From positions 1 to 64,000 of the forward strand of contig JAZLCA010000072.1 of NCBI GenBank assembly GCA_045613985.1: a DNA stretch of 64,000 bases, in the 5' to 3' direction. The notes below the pieces were generated by a model. That model did no database searches. It was not told where the DNA came from and was given only the letters and a program-made list of their open reading frames with translations. This document shows, piece after piece, positions 53,833-60,984 of the stretch. The translations under genes were made by a program, and so were the position numbers. The DNA is from SIG644 sp045613985. GTDB lineage: Bacteria > Bacillota > Clostridia > Oscillospirales > CAG-272. The number at the start of each line of letters is the position of its first letter. Within the stretch, counting starts at the first letter, position 1.

Positions 53833-55107
53833 TCAGCCTTTGGTAATGATGACCTTACCGCCGGCCGCGATAATATACTTTCTTGCCTCGGCGGAAACAC
53901 CCTGCGTTTCGATGATGAACTTCTTGTTCACGTTCGCGGCATTTCTTGCCAGGATCTTCATTTGCTTGGTTTCGGGTTCCATCAGGCCCTTCTGCTTCAG
54001 AATAGCCAAAGTGATCTTGTCGCCGTCCTCGAAATGCTCGGCCAACGTGTCGATGTTGATGTAAGCCATCTTACCGACAAAGCCTTCCTTCTTGGGAGGC
54101 GCCTTAGGCTTGGGCTTAGGCTTGGGTGCAGGAGGAGGAACCACAACTACGGGTTCAGGCTCGGGCTCGGGTACGGGAGCAGGAATCACGACTACGGGTT
54201 CAGGTTCAGGTTCAGGCTCGGGCTCGGGAGCAGGAATCGGATCCTGGATCACAGGCGGGATGACCATAGGAATCTCGGTAGGATCGGGATCAGGCAGGAG
54301 CTCAGGTGCGGGATCGGGACGATCGCCTCTATCCTTGAGCAGCGAGAAGATCAAAAGAATGATGGCTGCGAGCAAGAGAATGATGAAGATGATCCAGGGC
54401 AGATTTCTGCCGCAGGAGGTTCTCCAGAAGTCGACGGATGCATCGGGATCGGTTTCGGCGATCACGTGGAGAGAGATTTTAATGCCGACGTCCTCGCCCT
54501 CGATATTGCCAAGGAAGGTATCGTACTCGTCATCTCCCGTTTCAAAGGGCCAATTCCAGTGGAGCTTATAGTCCTTCGACTCATCAACGCCGATCGAAGC
54601 ACTGTCAGATACGCCGTTGAGCTCTGCTCTGTCAGCCCATTCGGAGCCTTTGCCGGTGCCAACGATATTCTCGCTGTCGGGGCCAAGCAGCCAAAACTTC
54701 ATGGGAAGCTCGTACTGGCCGATCAGCTCAGCCTTGATCGTCAGAGTATAGCGCAGAGGAAATTTCTCCTTGTTGCGCAAGCAGATGGTAAAATCGTCGG
54801 CGGTGCCGGGGGCAACCACACGGGTGCCGTCCGAGCTTTCGACGGTAATATCACCGGCTTTGTTTTTATATATAAGTGAAAACAGCTCGGTCTCTTCGTT
54901 CAGATTCGACTTCAGCATGACCTCGCGGTTGTCCTCTTTGGCGTAGCGCCCAAGGCGAATACCCAAAAGGATGATACTCAAAATGAGCAGGATTACCAAA
55001 ATGACCATGGCAACCCAGAAGGTGCCGCCGACACCGAATATGGATTTTTTTTCTTTTTTCTTTTCTTTTTCAGTATCTTTTATTTCAGTATCTTTTACGT
55101 CAGACAA
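53833..55107 (-). CDS. Two-pass membrane protein: TasA-like ectodomain, Pro-rich linker and C-terminal ribosomal uL15-like domain
   Basis: 424 residues from a TTG at 55107 with GGAGG upstream. A Lys/Glu-rich cytoplasmic start (1-28) precedes helix 1 (about 29-50). An outer domain (about 60-230) carries VVAPGTADDFTICL, LPMKFWLLGPD and HWNWPFETGDDEYDTFLG, like the core of TasA-family subunits. Helix 2 (about 236-257) returns the chain to the cytoplasm. Residues 261-346 form a Pro/Glu then Pro/Lys linker. Residues 347-424 (INIDTLAEHFEDGDKITL ... QMKILAR ... EARKYIIAAGGKVIITKG) follow the uL15 C-terminal pattern: VN-x-L-x-F-x-G-x-xVT, VKIL and a final A-x-x-AGG-x-xxI. Topology is inferred. It may couple fibre assembly to the cytoplasm. 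Confidence 0.75.
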   Translation of the reverse strand: MSDVKDTEIKDTEKEKKKEKKSIFGVGGTFWVAMVILVILLILSIILLGIRLGRYAKEDNREVMLKSNLNEETELFSLIYKNKAGDITVESSDGTRVVAPGTADDFTICLRNKEKFPLRYTLTIKAELIGQYELPMKFWLLGPDSENIVGTGKGSEWADRAELNGVSDSASIGVDESKDYKLHWNWPFETGDDEYDTFLGNIEGEDVGIKISLHVIAETDPDASVDFWRTSCGRNLPWIIFIILLLAAIILLIFSLLKDRGDRPDPAPELLPDPDPTEIPMVIPPVIQDPIPAPEPEPEPEPEPVVVIPAPVPEPEPEPVVVVPPPAPKPKPKPKAPPKKEGFVGKMAYINIDTLAEHFEDGDKITLAILKQKGLMEPETKQMKILARNAANVNKKFIIETQGVSAEARKYIIAAGGKVIITKG

Positions 55108-55159
55108 GAGAATTTCCTCCGTTGATGTGATGTTTCGTTTGAGCGTGTATCGTACTCAT

Positions 55160-55335
55160 GCCTTCTCCTGTGGGAGAAGGCTCGGTAAGGCGAGTGAGAA
55201 CAAGCAATTTTTCGCTTTTGGCGGCGTTTGACGCGGGTCAAACACCCTCAAAGGGGAAAAATTCGGGTAACCAATATTCAACCGCCGCCCCGGCCACGAC
55301 GGGACGGCGGTGAAAAATGGCTTAAAGTACTATGT
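55160..55335. repeat. Hairpin-rich intergenic element (REP-like)
   Basis: Contains GCCTTCTCC-TGTG-GGAGAAGGC (55160-55181), GTTTGAC-GCGG-GTCAAAC (55227-55244) inside an outer AATTTTTC/GAAAAATT pair, and a GC-rich stem of about 12 bp around 55280-55315. The last could act as a weak terminator for tasA. From memory, the first hairpin with its trailing GGTAAGGCGAGTGAG resembles dispersed intergenic repeats of gut Clostridia; only one copy is in this window. Confidence 0.5.
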
Positions 55336-55358
55336 ACTTAATATAACTAATTCGTGGA

Positions 55359-55976
55359 TTAGTTGTCAAGCTGGGTAGCAACAAAGGTAAACTCAACCTG
55401 AACCTTCAGTTCGCCGTTGTTACCAAGCTCAGTATCGATAACATCCGAGCCATCCTCGAAAGCCCAACGCCAAGAAACAACGAGAGTCTTATTCTCTGCG
55501 GCAGGAAGAGTATTGGCACCGTAGGTCTTGTCGTACATGCCGTTAATAGCTGCCTGAAGTGCAGCGAAATCACCCCAAGATGCGGGATCAGTACCGTCGC
55601 CAAGTGCCCACTCAATCTGTGCAAACAGCGTATCATTAGTATTAGCAGCAACGATGTTAACATCAGCATTGAAGGAATACTTAACTTCGGGAGCTGTCTG
55701 AGCGCTAGGAATCAATTCAATTTCATAAGTATTGGTAGTACCGGGAGCAATAACCATGTCGGTATTGTTGGAATCTACTGCACCGCCATCATACAGATCC
55801 TTAAACAGCTCAACGGTAAGCGAAGTGGTTTCGAAGCCCCACTTAGCAACACGAGCCTGGTCAGTACCGTAAGCCTCGGTAACGTACTTAGCGAACGTAC
55901 CGGAGATAGCGCAGGTGGTCAGGAGAACTGCAACCAGAAGAGCGGAAGCAAGTCTCATCATTTTGTTCTTTCTCAT
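55359..55976 (-). CDS. TasA/CalY-like fibre subunit with SipW-type signal peptide
   Basis: 205 residues. The signal peptide (RLASALLVAVLLTTCAISGT) ends FAKYVTEAYGTDQARVAKWGF; AKYV plus DQARVAKWGF is the strongest TasA-family signature in the locus. The mature domain holds VIAPGTTNTYEIEL, VKYSFNADV, a variable helical insert with WGDFAALQAAINGMYDK, and SWRWAFEDGSDVIDTELG, a strand also found in the uL15-fusion protein. It is likely the main subunit of an extracellular fibre or matrix. Upstream lies an unusual palindrome cluster and a candidate TetR site; ribosome binding site AAAGGAG. Confidence 0.85.
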   Translation of the reverse strand: MRKNKMMRLASALLVAVLLTTCAISGTFAKYVTEAYGTDQARVAKWGFETTSLTVELFKDLYDGGAVDSNNTDMVIAPGTTNTYEIELIPSAQTAPEVKYSFNADVNIVAANTNDTLFAQIEWALGDGTDPASWGDFAALQAAINGMYDKTYGANTLPAAENKTLVVSWRWAFEDGSDVIDTELGNNGELKVQVEFTFVATQLDN

Positions 55977-56027
55977 AAGAAAAAACTCCTTTCAAATTTT
56001 TTTGCCTTGCGGCGGTTTCATTCTTCC

Positions 56028-56037
56028 CTGTAGTGTT
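56028..56037 (-). promoter_or_regulatory. Candidate TetR half-site in the tasA leader
   Basis: The minus strand reads AACACTACAG, the same core as the sites at 56153-56172 and 57849-57863. It lies about 52 bp before the tasA start codon. Confidence 0.45.
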
Positions 56038-56152
56038 ATGCGGGGAGAGAATATTTGCCCGGCAATGCCGGATTTTTTTTGCGGCAACGCCGCGGCAATT
56101 TATATTCACCCCCGAAACGTGGCTTCCGAGGGAAGAATAACTGAGTTAGGGG

Positions 56153-56172
56153 ACTGTAGTAAACACTACAGT
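56153..56172. promoter_or_regulatory. Candidate TetR operator upstream of tasA
   Basis: Perfect inverted repeat ACTGTAGT-AAAC-ACTACAGT. A weak minus-strand -10-like TATTAT (56184-56179) lies directly beside it. The right arm plus spacer recurs exactly upstream of tetR. Confidence 0.55.
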
Positions 56173-56183
56173 TTGGGTATAAT

Positions 56184-56322
56184 AAAAAGCGGAGCGCTTT
56201 TTGAGAGACTGTCGAGGGAACACTCGCTGTGGGAAAAAGATTCCCACAGCGAGAATATAATCAATAGAGGTTGATTGCATAAGAAAGCGCCTGCTTTCTT
56301 ATGCAAATGGACGTCCATTTGC
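56184..56322. repeat. Cluster of four perfect inverted repeats between sipW and tasA
   Basis: In order: AAAAAGCG-GAG-CGCTTTTT (56184-56202); a 13-bp stem with 5-nt loop (56223-56253); a 12-bp stem with 4-nt loop (56277-56304); and an uninterrupted 20-bp palindrome (56303-56322) that shares 2 bp with the previous one. The first could be a minus-strand terminator for sipW. The left arm at 56277-56290 can also pair with 56323-56337 at the end of the sipW coding region, so two alternative folds exist. Confidence 0.8.
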
Positions 56323-56331
56323 GCGCTTTCC

Positions 56332-57186
56332 TTATGCCTCGGTCGTTTCCTCTGATGTCTCTTGAGTGGTTTCTTCGGGTGTTTCTTGCTTCGTTTCTTC
56401 GGGAGTCTCCTCTGCGGGAGCGGCCTGGGCTTGCTGTGCGGCTTTGAGGGCGGCCAGCTCTGCCATAAGCGCTGCGACGTCAACGTCTGCAGCAGGAGCG
56501 GGAGCAGCTGCGGCTGCTGCCTTCTCTTCCTCGGCCTTGGCTGCCTTAAGGGCTTCCAGCTCTTCCATCAGGTTCTGCATATCGTTACCCTTGCTCTTCT
56601 CGTACATTCTACGGCGCAAAATGTCATAGCCGACAAACAGCACGATGGGAACGACAACGCAGACGATCAAGCCCGCCGTCGACTGCATGAACAGCGCGAC
56701 GTGACCGGCACCGGGAATGCGGACGTCGATATACTTACCGACCAGCTTATCCATAGGAACCAGGACTCTATCTTCCGTATTGTTGTTAATACCTTTGGTG
56801 CGGAAGTACTTTTGTCCGTCCTCTTCCACGATCTCGATAACACGGTGCGTTACGATACTCGTACCGTTGCCTGCGGGGTCGAAGAAGGAGATATCGTCGC
56901 CAACGACGATCGTTTCGGGGTCGGTCTGCTGGCAGATGATGATATCGCCGCTCATAATTTCGGGCGCCATGGAGTCCGTCAGAACGATCAGAGGCATCAC
57001 GCCGCCGATGCTGGGAACGTCATCTTTATTGATAAAGCTCTTGACGATCAACGTGCAGTTGACTATCAAAATGGGAACCAGGATCACACACAACACAATG
57101 CCAATGACCGTCAGCGTCTTATGCAGTTTGGTGGCTGGTTCTTTGGATGTGTCGGAATTGTTTTGGTTCATGATTTTTTCACTCAT
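56332..57186 (-). CDS. SipW-type signal peptidase I with Ala/Glu/Thr-rich C-terminal tail
   Basis: 284 residues from the ATG at 57186 (AAGGAG upstream; an in-frame start at 57204 lacks one). Membrane helix at about 26-48, catalytic Ser72 in LTDSMAPEI and His114 in VTHRVIEI, again the Ser/His type. A second helix lies at about 165-190. The cytoplasmic tail has helical LMEELEALKAAKAEEEK and LMAELAALKAAQQAQ segments, then repeated ETPEET-type units. It lies between tetR and tasA, so it is the likely processing enzyme for the 205-residue subunit. Two such peptidases in one locus suggests separate substrates or steps. Confidence 0.87.
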   Translation of the reverse strand: MSEKIMNQNNSDTSKEPATKLHKTLTVIGIVLCVILVPILIVNCTLIVKSFINKDDVPSIGGVMPLIVLTDSMAPEIMSGDIIICQQTDPETIVVGDDISFFDPAGNGTSIVTHRVIEIVEEDGQKYFRTKGINNNTEDRVLVPMDKLVGKYIDVRIPGAGHVALFMQSTAGLIVCVVVPIVLFVGYDILRRRMYEKSKGNDMQNLMEELEALKAAKAEEEKAAAAAAPAPAADVDVAALMAELAALKAAQQAQAAPAEETPEETKQETPEETTQETSEETTEA

Positions 57187-57235
57187 GATTTTTCTCCTTG
57201 GCAATTTTAGAGGTGCTATCCGTCAGCACGGAAAT

Positions 57236-57829
57236 CTACTTGGTCCAGTCCAGATACGGCTGGAGCGCACGGTACAGCAAATCGAAAACTTTTTGCTCAA
57301 ATTCAGGCGTATTTTCAATTTCCTTGCGGAGTATTTTGATCGACATGGCAAGTATGATGTCCAAAATGTAGGTGAGCATTCGCCATACGTCTACTCCTCC
57401 CTTGAACACTCTGGAAAACCGCTCGACTACGGGGTCGTACAGGATTCTATGCTCCTGCATGGAATACTTGGTGAAATAGGGCGAGTAATAGAATTGCATA
57501 TAGTACATACATCTATCCGCACCATCCAACAAGAAATGCCACACCGTATAAAACAGCTCGAAGCATCTCTCATCAATACCGCGGCTCTCGTCGCGCATGC
57601 CGTCAAGATTGCTCGCAATCAAGTATAACAATTCCCTATCCAACATGGAAAATGTTTTTACTAACAGGTCTTCTTTGTTTTCAAACAGGCGGTAAATATA
57701 TGCTTCGTTGACGTTAGCCCTTGTTGCCAATTCCTTTGTAGTCGCTTTGTCAAGACCGTAATTGGCGGTCACATACACCGCAGCGTTCTGCAACGTTAAA
57801 CGCAGCTCATTCTTTTTTTGCTCTGTCAT
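57236..57829 (-). CDS. TetR-family transcriptional regulator
   Basis: 197 residues. The N-terminal helix-turn-helix TKELATRANVNEAYIYRLFENKEDLL (abridged: ELATRANVNEAYIYRLF) fits the TetR family. The C-terminal ligand domain is helical and aromatic-rich (CMYYMQFYYSPYF). It is the first gene of the surface locus and lies 49 bp before sipW. Motifs shared with the tasA upstream region suggest it controls itself and the fibre genes. No ligand is predictable. Confidence 0.88.
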   Translation of the reverse strand: MTEQKKNELRLTLQNAAVYVTANYGLDKATTKELATRANVNEAYIYRLFENKEDLLVKTFSMLDRELLYLIASNLDGMRDESRGIDERCFELFYTVWHFLLDGADRCMYYMQFYYSPYFTKYSMQEHRILYDPVVERFSRVFKGGVDVWRMLTYILDIILAMSIKILRKEIENTPEFEQKVFDLLYRALQPYLDWTK

Positions 57830-57848
57830 AATCTCTTTCCTGCTTTGA

Positions 57849-57863
57849 AGTAAACACTACAGT
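57849..57863. promoter_or_regulatory. Candidate TetR operator upstream of tetR
   Basis: AGTAAACACTACAGT on the plus strand is identical to 15 bases of the palindrome at 56153-56172. It lies 20 bp before the tetR start codon, inside the transcribed leader if the promoter at 57995 is used. Confidence 0.5.
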
Positions 57864-57879
57864 CAAAACTTAAAATCAA

Positions 57880-57899
57880 GTAAACACTTTCGTGCTTAC
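57880..57899. promoter_or_regulatory. Second inverted repeat upstream of tetR
   Basis: GTAAACAC-TTTC-GTGCTTAC, arms with one mismatch. The left arm repeats the GTAAACAC core of the neighbouring site. Confidence 0.4.
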
Positions 57900-57994
57900 C
57901 TACCGTATTTCAGGCTGTAAAGCCAAGACTATGGCTATTTGATTGGGCTCTGAACGGGACAACAAAAGGACGTATTCGGTGAATACACACCCTA

Positions 57995-58023
57995 TTTATA
58001 TCACTTTTCCTTTGTTTTGTCAA
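57995..58023 (-). promoter_or_regulatory. Promoter for tetR and the surface locus
   Basis: Minus strand: TTGACA (58023-58018), 17-bp spacer ending TGA, TATAAA (58000-57995). A 6-bp inverted repeat GTATTC-GGT-GAATAC (57972-57986) lies at the expected start site. The leader before tetR would be about 160 nt. Nothing else was recognised between 58024 and 58153. Confidence 0.72.
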
Positions 58024-58153
58024 TAGTTTTTGCGCTTTTTAATGGAATTTCAGGGATTTTCATTTGTTTTTCTTCATATTTTTCGATTTTTCTTTGCTTT
58101 TTGCCCTTTTTTTGGCATTTTTTGCAACTCGGCAAGCTGCATCTCCCATTTCC

Positions 58154-58182
58154 TTGACAAAACTTCCCCGTTGTGCTATCAT
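58154..58182 (+). promoter_or_regulatory. Promoter for the serine hydrolase gene
   Basis: TTGACA (58154-58159), 17-bp spacer, TATCAT (58177-58182), 22 bp before the start codon. Confidence 0.72.
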
Positions 58183-58204
58183 AAGGTAGAAAGAAGGTGA
58201 CACG

Positions 58205-59239
58205 ATGGATTTTGAAGCATGGCGCACACTTTTGCGCGAGAGTATTTCCCTTGGCACATCCCCCTGCCACGCAGCCGCAGTCGGATGCGGTGACCAGGTT
58301 TGGTTTGCCGACGTTTTCGGCAACCGCACCGAGCATCCCGAGTCTATCCCCTTGGCGCGCGGCGATCTGTTTGATCTGGCCTCCATGACCAAGATGATGG
58401 CGACCGCTCCCGTGGCACTTCGGCTGTATGAGGAGGGACGCCTCGACCTCGATGCCCCCTTATCCGCCTTTTTCGACACCCCCGCCGACAAGCAAGATAT
58501 CCGTGTACGACAGTTAATGGCCCACGTGTCGGGGCTCCCCGCTCATCTGCCTCTTTGGCGCATGGGGATCGAACCGAGCAGCGTAGCGGATGCCATTCTC
58601 CGCTCGCCCCTGGCCGCCCCCACGGGATCGCAGGTGATATACAGCTGTATGGGCTTTATTCTGCTCGGCAAAATCGTAGAGCAGATCGGCGGCGCACCGC
58701 TCGACGCTCTCGCTAAACAATATGTATTTCATCCGCTGGGTATGACGCGTGCAACGTTTTGTCCCTCGCCCGCCACCATTTGCGTGACGACCGAAAAAAA
58801 AGAGGGGCGGACCGACTACATCACGGGCGAGGTCCACGACGAAAACGCCCGCTTTATGGGAGGCATATCGGGCAACGCAGGGTTGTTTGCTCCTTTGGAC
58901 GACGTCATCAGATACGCCTCGATGCTCTCAAAGCGAGGGGAGGGCTTGCTAAGGCGCGAAACCTTCGATCTTGCCGTACATGACGCGACGGGAATTTCGA
59001 GCGACCCGCGCGGGCTGGGCTTTCAGTTATTTGGCGGCGGCACCTACCCGGGCGGATCGCGTATGTCGCTTGGTAGCTACGGACATACGGGCTACACGGG
59101 AACGTCGCTGTACGTCGACAACGATACGGGCGTGTGGGTGGTGCTGTTGACCAACCGCGTCCACTACGGCCGCGACCGCAATATTTTCTTTGTAAGACGG
59201 CGGCTGTTTCACGATACGATATTTGAAATGCTTAGATAA
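58205..59239 (+). CDS. Beta-lactamase-family (class C-like) serine hydrolase
   Basis: 344 residues. Ser60-x-x-Lys63 in LASMTKMM is the nucleophile box. The second box reads YSC (in VIYSCMGF) rather than the usual YxN, and the third is HTGYTG. The fold matches penicillin-binding-protein-like esterases and D-peptidases of the class C beta-lactamase group. No signal peptide, so probably a cytoplasmic hydrolase; resistance is not implied. Monocistronic with its own promoter. Confidence 0.87.
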   Translation: MDFEAWRTLLRESISLGTSPCHAAAVGCGDQVWFADVFGNRTEHPESIPLARGDLFDLASMTKMMATAPVALRLYEEGRLDLDAPLSAFFDTPADKQDIRVRQLMAHVSGLPAHLPLWRMGIEPSSVADAILRSPLAAPTGSQVIYSCMGFILLGKIVEQIGGAPLDALAKQYVFHPLGMTRATFCPSPATICVTTEKKEGRTDYITGEVHDENARFMGGISGNAGLFAPLDDVIRYASMLSKRGEGLLRRETFDLAVHDATGISSDPRGLGFQLFGGGTYPGGSRMSLGSYGHTGYTGTSLYVDNDTGVWVVLLTNRVHYGRDRNIFFVRRRLFHDTIFEMLR

Positions 59240-59277
59240 AAAAATCCCAAGAGGTTTTACGGCCTCTTGGGATTTTT
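59240..59277. terminator. Bidirectional terminator between serine hydrolase and surE
   Basis: 15-bp perfect stem (59240-59254 with 59263-59277), 8-nt loop, A/T-runs on both sides. Confidence 0.92.
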
Positions 59278-59278
59278 C

Positions 59279-60007
59279 TTATTCATTCAAGTTTTTCAGT
59301 TTATCATACGCATCCCGATCCACTCGCTGAATCGTCAGCGGCGTGATGGAGATATAGCCATTCATAACGGCATCGCAGTCAAGGTCAAAATTCTTGGTAT
59401 CTTTGAAAACCATCATGCCCTGCTGGCGCACCATATTCTCGCCTGTGGTAACGAACTCGTCCGAATAGTAGGCGCCGCCCTGGCGGGTGATGCGGATACT
59501 TTCGGTATAGTGGGCGGGAATATTAACGTTGTACAGATTGTGGCATTCGAGCAGCTTATGCTCTTCGAAATAGGCCCAGATCTCGTCAAGATGAGGAACG
59601 GCACGCTCTAGCGAGGTAAACTCGGTCGACAGCGCAATGGCCGAAGGCACGCCGAAGCAGTTGGCCTCAAAAATAGCGGCAACGGTGCCCGAGTAGACGA
59701 TATCCCGTCCGACGTTGACGCCGCGGTTGATGCCCGACAGCACCAAATCAAACTGTTCGCCAAGGCCAACCAGGGCGTAGCGGACGCAATCGGCGGGGGT
59801 GGAATCCACAGAATAGGCTCTCACGCCCTCCATCAGCTCCACCGGCTTAGCCTCAAACTCGCCGATGATGTTGATGCCGTGGCTTTTTCCGCTCTGCTCG
59901 ATTTTGGGGGCAACAACGGTCACCTCACCCAGCTTCTTGGCCCATTTGGCAAGTTCAAAAATACCGGGAGCGAAAATGCCGTCATCGTTTGTGATCAATA
60001 TTTTCAT
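59279..60007 (-). CDS. surE: 5'-nucleotidase SurE
   Basis: 242 residues. MKILITNDDG holds the two metal-binding Asp residues (8 and 9); PKIEQSGKSHG and VLSGINRGVNVGRDIVYSGT complete the active site. It dephosphorylates nucleoside 5'- and 3'-monophosphates. Last gene of an operon with two NrnA-like genes and dgt; the start overlaps the previous stop by 4 bp (ATGA). All four products act on nucleotides. Confidence 0.95.
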   Translation of the reverse strand: MKILITNDDGIFAPGIFELAKWAKKLGEVTVVAPKIEQSGKSHGINIIGEFEAKPVELMEGVRAYSVDSTPADCVRYALVGLGEQFDLVLSGINRGVNVGRDIVYSGTVAAIFEANCFGVPSAIALSTEFTSLERAVPHLDEIWAYFEEHKLLECHNLYNVNIPAHYTESIRITRQGGAYYSDEFVTTGENMVRQQGMMVFKDTKNFDLDCDAVMNGYISITPLTIQRVDRDAYDKLKNLNE

Positions 60008-60984
60008 AACCAGCCCTCGTTATTCGCTTTGAATTCTCCCAGCAGTGTGTCGGCATCCTTGACCAGCGACTTGAATTCTTTTTTATTGTGAACGGTCGCG
60101 CCACTTGCACAAGCGTGACCGCCGCCGCTGTACTTCTCTGCCAGCTCATTGATCGTGACAAAACGGGAGCGCAGACGGACGCGAACGGTTCCGTCATCGT
60201 TTTCGATAAAGGCCATCCAAATCAGACAATCCTTGATGGACTCCATATAAGATACGGAGGCACTTGCCTGTTCGCTCGTCAGATTGAACTTCTTTTGCAT
60301 CGCCTTGTCAACGTACAGATAGACCACACCGTTGGGCGTCATTTTCATTTTTTTGAAGACGTGCGCCTGGAACTTCAGCGTGTGATATTCCTTCATATAC
60401 AGATGAGCGTACAGTGTATCGGTGTCGATGCCCTGATCCAGCAGCATGGCTGCCGCGCGCAAGGTGTCCCCCGTGACGCTGCGGAAGCGGAAACGGCCCG
60501 AGTCGGTCACCATGCCGGCATAAATGCAGGTTGCCGCTTCACCATTGATCTTAAGCTCATCCGCAAAGGCCGCGTAAAAATCGGCAATCATCTCACAGGC
60601 CGAGGATTTTTCCTCCTCTACCCAGGAAATATCTCCGTAGGGGTTACGATCGATGTGGTGATCGATCTTAACAAGCTCACGGCACAGTTCGCACTTGGGA
60701 TTGGAGATGCGTTCTACCGTCGCCGTATCAATGACGATACCCAGTGCATCGGCGTAAAATTCGTCGGGACGCGCAGTGTCCTCTTCGCCCAGAAAACGGG
60801 TGTAGTCGGAGTAGTCGTTGTTGATGATATAAACCTCTTTTTCCGGATAGGTCAGTCGCAAAATCTCAGCCAAGCCCTTGGTGGACCCAACTGCGTCGCC
60901 GTCGGGACGCTTGTGGCGGAAAATAATGATCTTTTGATATTGCTTGATCTTATCAAGAATCGCTTGCATTTGCTCTTTATTCAT
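60004..60984 (-). CDS. DHH-family phosphoesterase, NrnA-like (second copy)
   Basis: 326 residues. FRHKRPDGDAVGS and KIDHHID are DHH-domain metal motifs; MVTDSGRFRF follows, and the DHHA1 domain ends in YSGGGHACASGATV. NrnA-type proteins degrade nanoRNA and dephosphorylate pAp. It overlaps both neighbours by 4 bp. It is clearly a paralogue of the gene upstream but diverged along its whole length. Confidence 0.9.
   Translation of the reverse strand: MNKEQMQAILDKIKQYQKIIIFRHKRPDGDAVGSTKGLAEILRLTYPEKEVYIINNDYSDYTRFLGEEDTARPDEFYADALGIVIDTATVERISNPKCELCRELVKIDHHIDRNPYGDISWVEEEKSSACEMIADFYAAFADELKINGEAATCIYAGMVTDSGRFRFRSVTGDTLRAAAMLLDQGIDTDTLYAHLYMKEYHTLKFQAHVFKKMKMTPNGVVYLYVDKAMQKKFNLTSEQASASVSYMESIKDCLIWMAFIENDDGTVRVRLRSRFVTINELAEKYSGGGHACASGATVHNKKEFKSLVKDADTLLGEFKANNEGWL

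Noticed and set aside
54070..54100. True ribosomal protein uL15 (rplO) gene
   Set aside because: Only the C-terminal half resembles uL15. The N-terminal rRNA-binding part is missing, the domain is fused to a membrane protein, and no ribosomal genes are nearby.
56153..56322. CRISPR array
   Set aside because: The inverted repeats differ from one another in sequence and size, spacers are irregular, and no cas genes are present.
58205..59239. Beta-lactam resistance gene
   Set aside because: No signal peptide, altered second motif (YSC), and the family is dominated by esterases and peptidases.
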